Positions 1 to 7,898 of a stretch of 18,361 bases of DNA are shown piece by piece. Source of the stretch: Bacilli bacterium (GTDB lineage Bacteria; Bacillota_I; Bacilli_A; RFN20; CAG-826). Every line of letters starts with the position of its first letter. The first letter of the stretch is position 1. Made by a program: the position numbers and the translations under genes. A model generated the notes under the pieces. That model was not told the DNA's origin. It searched no databases and was given only the letters and a program-made list of their open reading frames with translations. Where the stretch lies: NCBI GenBank assembly GCA_016296285.1, contig JAEDJP010000020.1, forward strand, positions 1 through 18,361, written 5' to 3'.

Positions 1-1014
1 TCGTATCGTTTGGCCAACGAGATCTACATCACGAAGCCCTTCACCCCCATCGGGACCGAGGAGAATCCTTTCACGGGCGTCCTGGAAGGCAACGGAAAAG
101 CCATTTACGGCATGAACATCGACCCTTCTTCCCCGTGGCAAAGCGTGTTCGGGGTCAACGAGGGGACCATCATCCGCGTCCGGGTCGCGTATGGGAACGG
201 ATATGGCGAACTGCCGGCGACAACGACCCATTTCGGGGGCATGGCGACGATCAACAAGGGTTTCATCACCTCCTGCACGACCTATTGCCCGAACCGTCTC
301 GTCATCACGGGACCCGCCATCGTGGCGGGCGGCATCGCCGCGGAGAATTACGGCCAAATCAAGAATTCCGAGAGCAACAACATCTTCCAGGTGAACGCCT
401 CCGGAAACTTCCTCGTCGGCGGTTTGGCGGGCATCGCGGGCGACGATTCCATCTTTGATATGGCTCGGTCCCTCGGCAACTTCATCACCCAATCCGGCCT
501 AGGACAATCCGATATTTCCTTCGGTTGCATCGCCGGGATGGCGCGCGGAAACGTCCGGGTCGAGAACTGCTACCTCCACGAGAAATACCTGCGCATCGCG
601 AAATCCTCCTCAAGCGAAACCACGTGGTCCATCGCGGGGGGCTTCGGCAAAACGAGCGAGGCATCCATCTCGATTCGTTCCACTTGCGTCTACACGTCTT
701 GGACCGAATTGCCCCAAAACGCCCTCCCTTGTGGCTTGGTCGCCAAGGCGGAAACCACCGAAATCACGTTGGACACGGTCCACGTGAACGCGAGCACCTC
801 CCTGCAAAACGAAGCGTATGCCTACCTTGAATTCGGCGAGACCGTGAAAGAAGCCCGGAACGCCTATTTCACGGATCTCGAACGCGCATCGCGAACCGAA
901 GAGGACCTTTTCACTCGCATCGCGGCCCAAAACGTGAACCCGAAGAATATGGGATTCGACATCGATTATTGGGGCAACAGCGGGATATCAGGGTATCTCG
1001 CCCCGAGGTTCTGA
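1..1014 (+). CDS. Surface protein with GLUG-like / beta-helix repeats, C-terminal part (5' end outside window)
   Basis: The reading frame is open from the first base, so this is the C-terminal ~337 residues of a longer protein. The TTG at base 10 is not a convincing start because no ribosome binding site is visible before it. The opening segment (PIGTEENPFTGVLEGNGKAI) matches the pattern seen before GLUG motifs in secreted beta-helix proteins. It is followed by several imperfect Gly/Asn-rich repeats of the form G-(G)-(I/M)-A-x-x-N-x-G-x-I, for example GMATINKGFI and GIAAENYGQI. Such domains are usually extracellular and repetitive. No LPXTG motif or C-terminal membrane anchor is seen, so any anchoring would lie upstream or be indirect. 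The stop codon is 2 bp before the polymerase start, which implies co-transcription with the polysaccharide genes. The molecular function is unknown; adhesin-like or glycan-associated is a guess. Confidence 0.75.
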   Translation, partial: SYRLANEIYITKPFTPIGTEENPFTGVLEGNGKAIYGMNIDPSSPWQSVFGVNEGTIIRVRVAYGNGYGELPATTTHFGGMATINKGFITSCTTYCPNRLVITGPAIVAGGIAAENYGQIKNSESNNIFQVNASGNFLVGGLAGIAGDDSIFDMARSLGNFITQSGLGQSDISFGCIAGMARGNVRVENCYLHEKYLRIAKSSSSETTWSIAGGFGKTSEASISIRSTCVYTSWTELPQNALPCGLVAKAETTEITLDTVHVNASTSLQNEAYAYLEFGETVKEARNAYFTDLERASRTEEDLFTRIAAQNVNPKNMGFDIDYWGNSGISGYLAPRF

Positions 1015-1016
1015 GG

Positions 1017-2324
1017 ATGGACACGGCAAAAAGGACCATTGATATCCGCACCGTCTGGCGATTCCTCGCGACTTGGGCGATGCCTGCCGCGATTTTTCTC
1101 ACGGCATGTTCCCTTTGCTTCACCGCGATTCGCCTCTCTTCCCTCTTTTCCATCGCCCTTTGGGTAATTTTGGTCGTCGGGCCGATCGCGCTTCTCGTCC
1201 ATTGGATCCGCTCTTTTCGCAAAGGCTTTGGCGGCCAGGATATGGCAGACGTGGTCATCGTCCTCCTTTCCGCGCTTTTCGCCTTTCTTTCCGCTTGGAT
1301 CGGTTCGAGAGAGCTGACGCTCACGTATCTTCGCAAAGTCGTCTTTTTCGTGGACGGGATTTGCTTCCTCGTGCTGGCTCGCTCGCTCAAGCTCACGCGA
1401 AGGGAAGGCCTGGCCTATGGGTATGGATCATTGCTTGCCATCGCCGTCTTCCTCGTCGTCTTCCTCTTCCGGATTGGAACCACGTTCGTCGGGAACGGGG
1501 CCACGAAATCCTTGGTTCTCAATTTCCCGAACGCGAATGGCCTTGGGCTCTCGCTCTTCTACACGATCATCGGGCTCTTCTTCCTGGTTGCGGAATCCAA
1601 GGCGAAAATCATCAAGATCGGGGCGTTGCTATCGACGGTCGCGGCTTACCTTTTGCTTTATCTCACTCGTTCTCGCAACTTCCTCTTCGCCGGGATCCTT
1701 GTCCTTCTCGGAGCCGTGGTGCTCTTTCTCGTCCGGAATTCCGTCCGCGGGAAAACGGGCACGAAACTCTTGTTCCTCGCTTTTGTGTTCTCCCCGCTTT
1801 TGCTGGTCGTTTGCTATTACTTCCTCGTGTGGATCCAATTCCCGAATTTCTTCGTCGACGGCATTGCCGTCTCTTCCGGCAGTAGCGGAAAATCCATTCT
1901 CAATCGCGTCGACATCTGGATTCGCGCTTTGAAACTTTTCGACGCGAGCCCTTGCCTCGGGTCCTACTTTGACGCGACCGAGGGGCTGGGGGTCTCGCAG
2001 CTCCATAACGTCCATCTCGATGTCCTCAGTGCTTTTGGAATCTGCGGCTATCTCATCTTCGGCGTCGCTTCTTTCCGGGCGTATCGATCCGCGAGGTGCA
2101 CGGGAAGAAGCCTTTCCTTGATGCAATTCCTTTGCCTTGGCGCGCTTATCGGCGTGGAATTTTCCATGTTCTTCGAAGGCGGGCATCTGAATTCTCCCAT
2201 TTCCGAGTTCCTCATCATCATCCCGTTGGCGCTTCTGAAAGGCGATAAGAACCCGAGATTCGCGACATTCGAAAAATCCGAGATCTTGGCTCGGGAATTG
2301 CCTTGGACGATTTTCAATGTTTAG
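1017..2324 (+). CDS. wzy: O-antigen polymerase/ligase-like membrane protein (Wzy type)
   Basis: This is a 435-residue, very hydrophobic protein with about ten or more predicted membrane segments. Family-type signals seen are FPNANGLG (residues 170-177), an LTRSR segment (216-220) after a membrane helix, NRVDIWIRAL with SPCLG (296-314) in a large external loop, and HNVHLDVLSAFGICGYL (330-346). That combination is typical of the O-antigen ligase/polymerase family, which joins lipid-linked repeat units into a surface polysaccharide outside the membrane. The ATG at 1017 was chosen over the upstream in-frame start at 969, which overlaps the previous gene, because a GAGG site lies 8 bp before it. 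The gene follows the GLUG protein by 2 bp. Its end overlaps the convergent glycosyltransferase by 11 bp. Polymerase rather than ligase is inferred from the neighbouring flippase. Confidence 0.82.
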   Translation: MDTAKRTIDIRTVWRFLATWAMPAAIFLTACSLCFTAIRLSSLFSIALWVILVVGPIALLVHWIRSFRKGFGGQDMADVVIVLLSALFAFLSAWIGSRELTLTYLRKVVFFVDGICFLVLARSLKLTRREGLAYGYGSLLAIAVFLVVFLFRIGTTFVGNGATKSLVLNFPNANGLGLSLFYTIIGLFFLVAESKAKIIKIGALLSTVAAYLLLYLTRSRNFLFAGILVLLGAVVLFLVRNSVRGKTGTKLLFLAFVFSPLLLVVCYYFLVWIQFPNFFVDGIAVSSGSSGKSILNRVDIWIRALKLFDASPCLGSYFDATEGLGVSQLHNVHLDVLSAFGICGYLIFGVASFRAYRSARCTGRSLSLMQFLCLGALIGVEFSMFFEGGHLNSPISEFLIIIPLALLKGDKNPRFATFEKSEILARELPWTIFNV

Positions 2325-3450
2325 GATTCGTTTCCTTTGAGACGGGCCCGTTGACGAATACAGGGAGCGCCTTCTTTTTCACGATGCTTTCCGCGAGGGC
2401 CAAGAAGCGTTCCGCCGCAACATCGGCATTCCACTCATCCACGATGGTTTGATAGGCTTTCTCAGCGATTTGACTGGCGTTATGCGCTTGAGTCGCGCGG
2501 GTGAATGTTGCCAAGAAAGAAGGGAAAGAATCCTCGTAAACGAAGCCGTTTTTCCCGTCTTCGATCAAGTATGGAACGGAGCCGATGCTGCGGTTCGCGA
2601 TAACGATGCAGCCTGCGTTCATGGCCTCGTTGCACACGGCGCCCCATCCTTCGTTGCTATCGCTCGTGAAGCAAAAATATTTCGCGGACTTCATCTTCTC
2701 CCGAACCATCGGGGCAGGGAGGCTGCCAGGGAGGGAAACGATGTCTTGCAGGCCCTCTTCTTCCACTTGTTTTTGAATTCGTTCCCTTTCGGGGCCATCG
2801 CCAACCATCTCGATATGATAGGGGAGGTTCTTTTCGCGGATTTCCTTGGCGAGTTCTACCATGAATTCCGGATGTTTCCAACTCAAAAACCTGCCGGCCC
2901 AAAGAATGGATTTACTGTCCTTCTTTTGCAAAAACGATGGGATGTCCTCGATCTTTTCCATGGGAGGGAAATAACCGAACCGGAAGGCGCGATTCCGGAA
3001 TGCCCCGAAAGATAACATGTCCGGATAGGTGTAGGCGCTCATGCAGAGAAGGTAGTTCTTGCGATAAAGGGAATGCCTCGAGAAATAACGGATCTTTTTC
3101 AAGAAACGGACAAGGGGCGAAATCGTCCCTTTGAAAAACCTCTCGGTTTCCATGAAATAGGTTTTGCGGGCCGTCCTAAGCCAGCGGTGGTGTTCGAAGG
3201 AGCAACTGCCAACAAGGCAAACATCCGCGTCAAGCATCGCCTTCTTTGCTTTCTCTTTTCCCCCATCTTCATATTCCCGAAGGACGAAAGGAAACTGCTC
3301 GTTCATGTCCGCGTAGCCGAGCTTGATTCTCTCTTCCGGGATTCTTTCCGTCGCGACAAACGTGAACTCCCCGTTGGTTAGGCGCATCAAGGCAAGGCAA
3401 AAAGGAAGCTGGTGATGATTCAAAAAATTCGAAACGAAGACAATTTTCAC
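2314..3450 (-). CDS. GT4-family glycosyltransferase
   Basis: 378 residues with the two-Rossmann GT-B layout. The N-terminal acceptor half begins MKIVFVSNFLNHHQLPFCLA. The C-terminal nucleotide-sugar half carries ILWAGRFLSWKHPE (182-195), VGDGPERERI (216-225) and an EX7E motif, SNEGWGAVCNEAMNAG (residues 265-280; E267 and E275). These are hallmarks of retaining GT4 enzymes that add sugars to lipid-linked precursors at the inner membrane face. The start is GTG with no clear Shine-Dalgarno. Instead an extended -10 box (TGATATGAT) ends 6 bp upstream, suggesting a leaderless transcript. The gene runs opposite to its neighbours: convergent with wzy (11-bp overlap) and divergent from the acyltransferase with only 42 bp between start codons. 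Sugar donor and linkage cannot be read from sequence. Confidence 0.85.
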   Translation of the reverse strand: MKIVFVSNFLNHHQLPFCLALMRLTNGEFTFVATERIPEERIKLGYADMNEQFPFVLREYEDGGKEKAKKAMLDADVCLVGSCSFEHHRWLRTARKTYFMETERFFKGTISPLVRFLKKIRYFSRHSLYRKNYLLCMSAYTYPDMLSFGAFRNRAFRFGYFPPMEKIEDIPSFLQKKDSKSILWAGRFLSWKHPEFMVELAKEIREKNLPYHIEMVGDGPERERIQKQVEEEGLQDIVSLPGSLPAPMVREKMKSAKYFCFTSDSNEGWGAVCNEAMNAGCIVIANRSIGSVPYLIEDGKNGFVYEDSFPSFLATFTRATQAHNASQIAEKAYQTIVDEWNADVAAERFLALAESIVKKKALPVFVNGPVSKETNPKH

Positions 3451-3456
3451 TCCACT

Positions 3457-3465
3457 ATCATATCA
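3457..3465 (-). promoter_or_regulatory. Extended -10 promoter for the minus-strand glycosyltransferase
   Basis: On the minus strand TGATATGAT fits an extended -10 (TGnTATAAT). Six bases separate it from the GTG start, so transcription would begin at or next to the start codon. No good -35 was found, which extended -10 promoters can tolerate. Confidence 0.45.
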
Positions 3466-3492
3466 CGCGCGCTTGAAGAAAGGCGATTGGCG

Positions 3493-4068
3493 GTGCATTA
3501 TTCCTTTAACCATCCATTTATGCCAAGCCTCACTGCCTTCTGCCATCGCGTTGCCCTCCATTTTCGGAAGAAACGATGCTATCGCCTCATCAACGGCAAA
3601 CTCGCCGGGACCGACCGCTTCGAGAAAAAGCGCAAACTTTTGAATTCCATCGGCCACGACATCGGCGAAGGCACGAAGATCGTGGGGCCCATCTTCTTGA
3701 CCGCGACCCTCAAGACCGGCAAGGATTGCTGGATCGGGGCGCATTTCAAAGCAACGGGGAACGGCATCGTCGAAATCGGCGATCGCTGCGACGTCGCCCC
3801 CGAGGTGACGCTCGCAACCGGCGGGCATGAAGTAGGCACCCATGAAAGACGGGCCGGACAAGGCCTCATCGAGAACATCAAGATCGGCGACGGATGCTGG
3901 ATTTGCCAAAGAGCCCTGCTCGCCCATGGGGCGGAAATCCCAGACGGATGCGTCGTTGCTGCCGGCGCGGTTGTCATCGGGAACAAAAACTTTGAGCCGG
4001 ACACCTTGATTGGGGGAGTCCCGGCGAAGACCATCAAGCATTACGAGGACGGGGAACGTGGAGAATAA
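3493..4068 (+). CDS. Left-handed beta-helix (hexapeptide repeat) O-acyltransferase
   Basis: 191 residues if GTG 3493 is the start. That start has an AAAGG site 9 bp upstream, while ATG 3520 has none and the ATG at 3412 lies inside the divergent gene. Hexapeptide repeats (I/V-G-x-x-x) run from about residue 58 to 175. The likely catalytic histidine is H112 in ATGGHEVGTHERR, followed by IGDGCWICQRALLAHGAEIP and the C-terminal GVPAKTIKHY, as in maltose/galactoside O-acetyltransferases and capsule acetyltransferases such as WcaF. The usual VWIG reads CWIC here. Probable role: transfer of acetyl from acetyl-CoA to a sugar of the polysaccharide repeat unit in the cytoplasm. The gene overlaps the flippase start by 11 bp and heads a three-gene operon. 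The exact acceptor is unknown. Confidence 0.85.
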   Translation: MHYSFNHPFMPSLTAFCHRVALHFRKKRCYRLINGKLAGTDRFEKKRKLLNSIGHDIGEGTKIVGPIFLTATLKTGKDCWIGAHFKATGNGIVEIGDRCDVAPEVTLATGGHEVGTHERRAGQGLIENIKIGDGCWICQRALLAHGAEIPDGCVVAAGAVVIGNKNFEPDTLIGGVPAKTIKHYEDGERGE

Positions 4069-5653
4069 AAAGGAAATCCATACCCCAGAGACGAACACCG
4101 AGGCCAAGAGCCGTAAGAACATCAAGCTCGGCGCCGTTCTCGGGTACGTTGGTTTTGCCATCAACATCCTTTACGGTCTTTTCTTCACCCCTTGGATCCT
4201 CGAAGTCGTGGGGGATTCTTCTTATGGCGTTTACACGGTCGCGATGTCCGTGATCAATCTCTTCCTGCTCGATTTTGGTTTAAGCACCACGACGAACGCT
4301 TACCTCGCGAAATACAGGGCAACCCATGATCAAGAATCCGCGAACCGTTATTGCGGGGTAGTGTTGAAAACGTATTTAATCCTCGACGCAATCCTCGCGG
4401 CGATCTTCTTGACCCTCTTCTTCACGATTGAATTCATCTATCAAGGGCTCAGTCCCGAAGAGATCGCTAGCCTTAAGGGCGTGTTTTTAATTGTCGCTCT
4501 CTTCAGCCTCGTTTCCTTTCCCTCGACCATCTTCAAGGGGGTTTTGGAATCTTACGAGGAATTCGCCTTCATAAAGGCGGTGACCATCGGGGAAAAGTTG
4601 CTCACCACCGCCTTGTCCGCGGGCGCCCTTCTCCTTGGGTTTGGCATCTATGGGGTCGTTGGATCGCACGCCATTTGCGGCACGATCACCGTCATCCTCC
4701 ACATCGTTTTCGTCCGCAAGAAAACCCCGATTCGCCTTTCGCTCAAAGAGAAAATGGATTGGTCTTTTCTCAAACCGATTTTCTCCTTTTCCATCTTTTC
4801 CTTCCTCGTCTCGATCGGCTCGCGTTTCGTTTTCACGATCTCCCCGACGATACTCGGCATCGTCTCCAATTCCGCGGAGGCAGGCATGTTCGGCGTCGCC
4901 TCGCAAATCGAGGGTTACATCTATACCTTCGGCGCGATTCTCTCGGGCTTCTTCATCCCGTCGATTGCTCGCATCAACGAGCTGGGCGGGGAATCCCCGA
5001 AGAAACTGCAAGAACTCGCGATCAAAATCGGGAAAATCCAGCTGTTCTTCATCGGGCTCATTCTCGTCGGCTTTGCTTCGTGCGGAGAAGAATTCGTGAC
5101 GTTGTGGTTGCGGAAAACCGAGTATAACCGCCAAACGGTTTACATCCTGATTCTCCTTGTGAGCTCCTATCAGTTGTTTTTCGTCCCCGAATCGATTTTC
5201 TGGACCGCGATGCTCACCAAAAAAGAGGGCGTCAAAACCTTGGCCGTCTTTTCCTTGTCCAGAGCTTTGCTGAACGTCGTTGCCGGGTTCGTGCTTTCCT
5301 ATTTCTTCGGGGCTCTTGGCATGTGCATTTCGATTTGCGCGATACGGCTTTTGGGCATCGTCGCGGAAAACATCCTCTACAAGCGCGTTCTCAAAGTCTC
5401 GCCCCTTTCCTTTTTCGGGGCGGTCTTCCCGAAGGCCCTTCCCGCCATTGTCATCGCTTTGGGAATCGGGCTCACAATGCACTTCCTTCTGCCTTTGGAT
5501 ACCTTGCCGCGCCTGCTTGTCATCGGATTCAGCGTGGTTCTCGTTTACTTGCCGCTTTCCTTGCTGAATCTCCCAAAAGGATGGAAGACGATGCTGTTCA
5601 AAGGCAAGAAGGGGAATGAATCAGGCGTCGAAAGGGAGGGCGAACAAAAATGA
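4058..5653 (+). CDS. wzx: Polysaccharide flippase (Wzx-like, MOP superfamily)
   Basis: A 531-residue integral membrane protein with roughly fourteen hydrophobic helices. The first cytoplasmic/helix unit contains LGYVGFAINILYGLFFTPWI and SSYGVYTVAMS, characteristic of oligosaccharide flippases. Members move undecaprenyl-linked repeat units across the membrane for assembly by Wzy. The GTG at 4058 was selected because a GAGGACGGGG stretch just precedes it and the product then starts shortly before the first helix; the ATG at 4010 would overlap the acyltransferase by 59 bp. The C-terminal tail is short and charged (GKKGNESGVEREGEQK). Its stop overlaps the next start in an ATGA arrangement, which points to translational coupling. 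Together with wzy and the phosphoglycosyltransferase at 16.1 kb it makes a near-complete Wzx/Wzy pathway. Confidence 0.85.
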   Translation: MENKKEIHTPETNTEAKSRKNIKLGAVLGYVGFAINILYGLFFTPWILEVVGDSSYGVYTVAMSVINLFLLDFGLSTTTNAYLAKYRATHDQESANRYCGVVLKTYLILDAILAAIFLTLFFTIEFIYQGLSPEEIASLKGVFLIVALFSLVSFPSTIFKGVLESYEEFAFIKAVTIGEKLLTTALSAGALLLGFGIYGVVGSHAICGTITVILHIVFVRKKTPIRLSLKEKMDWSFLKPIFSFSIFSFLVSIGSRFVFTISPTILGIVSNSAEAGMFGVASQIEGYIYTFGAILSGFFIPSIARINELGGESPKKLQELAIKIGKIQLFFIGLILVGFASCGEEFVTLWLRKTEYNRQTVYILILLVSSYQLFFVPESIFWTAMLTKKEGVKTLAVFSLSRALLNVVAGFVLSYFFGALGMCISICAIRLLGIVAENILYKRVLKVSPLSFFGAVFPKALPAIVIALGIGLTMHFLLPLDTLPRLLVIGFSVVLVYLPLSLLNLPKGWKTMLFKGKKGNESGVEREGEQK

Positions 5654-6825
5654 AAATCTGCATCCTGAACTGCGTCTTGAATGGATCGACAGGGCAAATC
5701 GCGATCGATCTTGGCGACGCGCTCGCCCGTCTCGGCCATTCTCTTCTTCTTGTCACGGCTGATAAGCCATCCGGACCGCTTCCTTGCGCCCACGTCTCCG
5801 CCCGCAACGCCTTGGAAACCCCGTTTGCGAAATTCGGGGGGCGTTTCCTTGATAACGATGGCTGGACAAACGCCTCGGGGACGAAAAGAGCCCTCAAAGC
5901 AATCGACACCTTTTCTCCGGACGCCCTCATTCTTGGCAACATGCATGGCATGTGGATCGACACGGAAAGAATATTCCGATATGCGATTGCCCATTCCATT
6001 CCTTTGTACCTTTTGGTCCATGACAATTGGTGGGCGACTGGGCGCTGCGGCAATTACCTTGATTGTCCAGAGATCGATCGCCGATGCGAAAAGTGCCCGA
6101 ATCCTCTTTGGTATCCCCGCACGTTGTGGAAACAGAAAAGCGGGATGCACTACCAGCTTAAGAGAAGTTTGATCGAAGAAGCAAAGCCTACTTTCCTCTC
6201 AAATTCCAAGTGGGCTCTTGAGGCCCTTTCATCAAAAGGGGCGACCCATGGGTGCGAAATCCATGTTCTTGGCATGCCTTTCGACGACCAAATCTTTCAC
6301 CCAAACGTGAAGCCAATCGAAGGGTTCGAAGAGAATAAGGCCATCGGGTTTTGCTGCGGGGTTTGGTCAAAGAGCAAGGGCATCGATTACGCCCTCTCCC
6401 TCGCCGATTTTCTCCTAAAGAAAGGAAAACGAGTTCTCTTTGTCGGGGACTTCCCCGAAGGCGTGAACCTCCCTGCCGAGGCCATCCATTTCCCTTCCAC
6501 GAAGAACAAGAATCAATTGGCCCGTTATTATGCCTCCATGTCTTTGCTAATCAATCCGACGCTTTCCGATACTTTTTCGATGATCAACACCGAAGCCATT
6601 GCCTGCGGAACGCCCGTCGTCACCTTCCAGACCGGCGGGGCGTTCGAGATGATTCGGGTGAGAGAAAACGGATTCATCGTTCCGCAAGGAGATCTCGAAA
6701 GCTTAAAGGCAGCCACCATGGAAGCCGCTTCTTTGGCATGGGACAAACAACAAGTCTCGGAAACTGTCCATTATCTTACCAAAGATTCATACGCAAAAAC
6801 CGTAGAAAAAATCTTGCAAGATTAA
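5650..6825 (+). CDS. GT4-like glycosyltransferase with four-cysteine motif (WcaC-like)
   Basis: 391 residues, preceded by a strong AAAGGGAGG site. The N-terminal domain carries a run from HDNWWATGRC to CEKCP (residues 124-150) with Cys at 133, 139, 146 and 149. This pattern is known in a subset of colanic-acid/capsule glycosyltransferases, where the HD-W-TG-C segment lies near the acceptor site. The C-terminal donor domain shows VWSKSKGIDYAL (238-249), LFVGDFPEG (263-271) and LSDTFSMINTEAIACGTPVV (305-324). Here the first acid of the usual EX7E motif is Asp (D307 to E315). The gene is the last of the acyltransferase-wzx operon and overlaps wzx by 4 bp. Probable role: addition of one sugar to the lipid-linked repeat. 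An IS3 element lies 61 bp after its stop. Confidence 0.85.
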   Translation: MKICILNCVLNGSTGQIAIDLGDALARLGHSLLLVTADKPSGPLPCAHVSARNALETPFAKFGGRFLDNDGWTNASGTKRALKAIDTFSPDALILGNMHGMWIDTERIFRYAIAHSIPLYLLVHDNWWATGRCGNYLDCPEIDRRCEKCPNPLWYPRTLWKQKSGMHYQLKRSLIEEAKPTFLSNSKWALEALSSKGATHGCEIHVLGMPFDDQIFHPNVKPIEGFEENKAIGFCCGVWSKSKGIDYALSLADFLLKKGKRVLFVGDFPEGVNLPAEAIHFPSTKNKNQLARYYASMSLLINPTLSDTFSMINTEAIACGTPVVTFQTGGAFEMIRVRENGFIVPQGDLESLKAATMEAASLAWDKQQVSETVHYLTKDSYAKTVEKILQD

Positions 6826-6877
6826 GAACATCCCTTTGACTTCATCAACAGGGCTTCTGCTTGTGGTTTTGCGGTAG

Positions 6878-7840
6878 TCAACGTTTTGTAGACACCTCTT
6901 GCTGATTTTCGTTTTTAACTTCTTTCGCTTCCCGGATCTTTGCCCGTTTCTTCTCGTATCTGATTCGGCTCGGCTTCTTCGGGACCGTTTTGCCTGCCTC
7001 GCTCAATTCCCTGTAGGCTTTCGGGGTGAGATAGCCCAATGCGCCGGAAGGCCGTTCTTCGTTGAAGAACCTGATGTAGGACTCGACAAAGGAGGGCACG
7101 TCCTGGCAATGGGGCACGTCGAAGCCCACGAACATCTCGACCTTGGCCCATCCGTTTATGGCTTCCATGGCCCCGTTGTCGGTCGGGGTCCCTGCGCGCG
7201 ACATGGAATGTGTGATACGATATTGGGGAAGCAGCTCGTTGAAGCTCTTCGAGGAATAGACGGAGCCTTGGTCGGTGTGCAAGATCAACTCAAGCCCATC
7301 CATTCCTTTTTTCTTCTCGGCGACCATCTTAAGGCCGTCGAAATAGGCGTTCCTGCCCCCCCTCCTGCACGAGAGGCCGTACCCGACGATCTCGTTGTTC
7401 CACAGATCCATGTAGAGGGCCAGCTCCCAATACGTCCCGCCCGCCCAGAAGGCCGTCATGTCGGAGGCGACCACCTGCATCGGGCTATCGACCTTAATCG
7501 ATGCCATGACCAGGTTCGGAAACGTCCGCCTCTCTTCGCCCGATGCCTTGTAGGCATAGTGCTTGGATTTGGATTTCATCCCGGCGAACCTGCAGCACCT
7601 GTGGGCGTATTGGTCGGACATGGCGAGGCCCGTGTCAAGCCTTATCTTGGCGTTGAGCCACCGGTATCCGTGGCTCGGGTATTTGGAGTGGTATTTCTCG
7701 AACGGCACGATGTCGCCCATCCTCTTCTTCACCCTCGGGCACGGTTTCGAGAGGCGGGCCTTCCATTTGTAGAACCCCGACCTGGATATCGACATCGCGC
7801 GGCAGAGCGCCTTCACGGGCCACTTCGCCGACAGCTCCAT
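6878..7840 (-). CDS. IS3-family transposase OrfB (DDE integrase)
   Basis: The ATG-initiated product is 320 residues. It shows an HTH_21-type N-terminus (VKALCRAMSISRSGFYKW) and an rve integrase core with D127 in VVASDMTAF, D190 in LILHTDQGSVY and E226 in NGAMEAINGW; D190 and E226 are 35 residues apart, the DD(35)E spacing of IS3. The same frame stays open upstream to 7924 and encodes conserved-looking N-terminal residues (GWKDEGIHFHKRAEYQIAM), so the natural product is probably longer and made by frameshifting from orfA. That frame is +1 relative to orfA, not the usual -1. The last two residues and the TGA stop lie outside the IS end, in target DNA. Catalytic residues look intact. Confidence 0.9.
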   Translation of the reverse strand: MELSAKWPVKALCRAMSISRSGFYKWKARLSKPCPRVKKRMGDIVPFEKYHSKYPSHGYRWLNAKIRLDTGLAMSDQYAHRCCRFAGMKSKSKHYAYKASGEERRTFPNLVMASIKVDSPMQVVASDMTAFWAGGTYWELALYMDLWNNEIVGYGLSCRRGGRNAYFDGLKMVAEKKKGMDGLELILHTDQGSVYSSKSFNELLPQYRITHSMSRAGTPTDNGAMEAINGWAKVEMFVGFDVPHCQDVPSFVESYIRFFNEERPSGALGYLTPKAYRELSEAGKTVPKKPSRIRYEKKRAKIREAKEVKNENQQEVSTKR

Positions 7841-7898
7841 GGCTATTTGGTACTCGGCTCTTTTATGGAAATGAATTCCTTCGTCCTTCCACCCCCTT

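Noticed and set aside
10..12. TTG as the start of the GLUG-like protein
   Set aside because: The frame is open to the window edge and the protein begins in the middle of a repeat domain without a signal peptide, so the true start is upstream.
4487..5482. 331-codon minus-strand frame opposite wzx
   Set aside because: Its product is highly charged and repetitive, as expected from the reverse of hydrophobic membrane codons.
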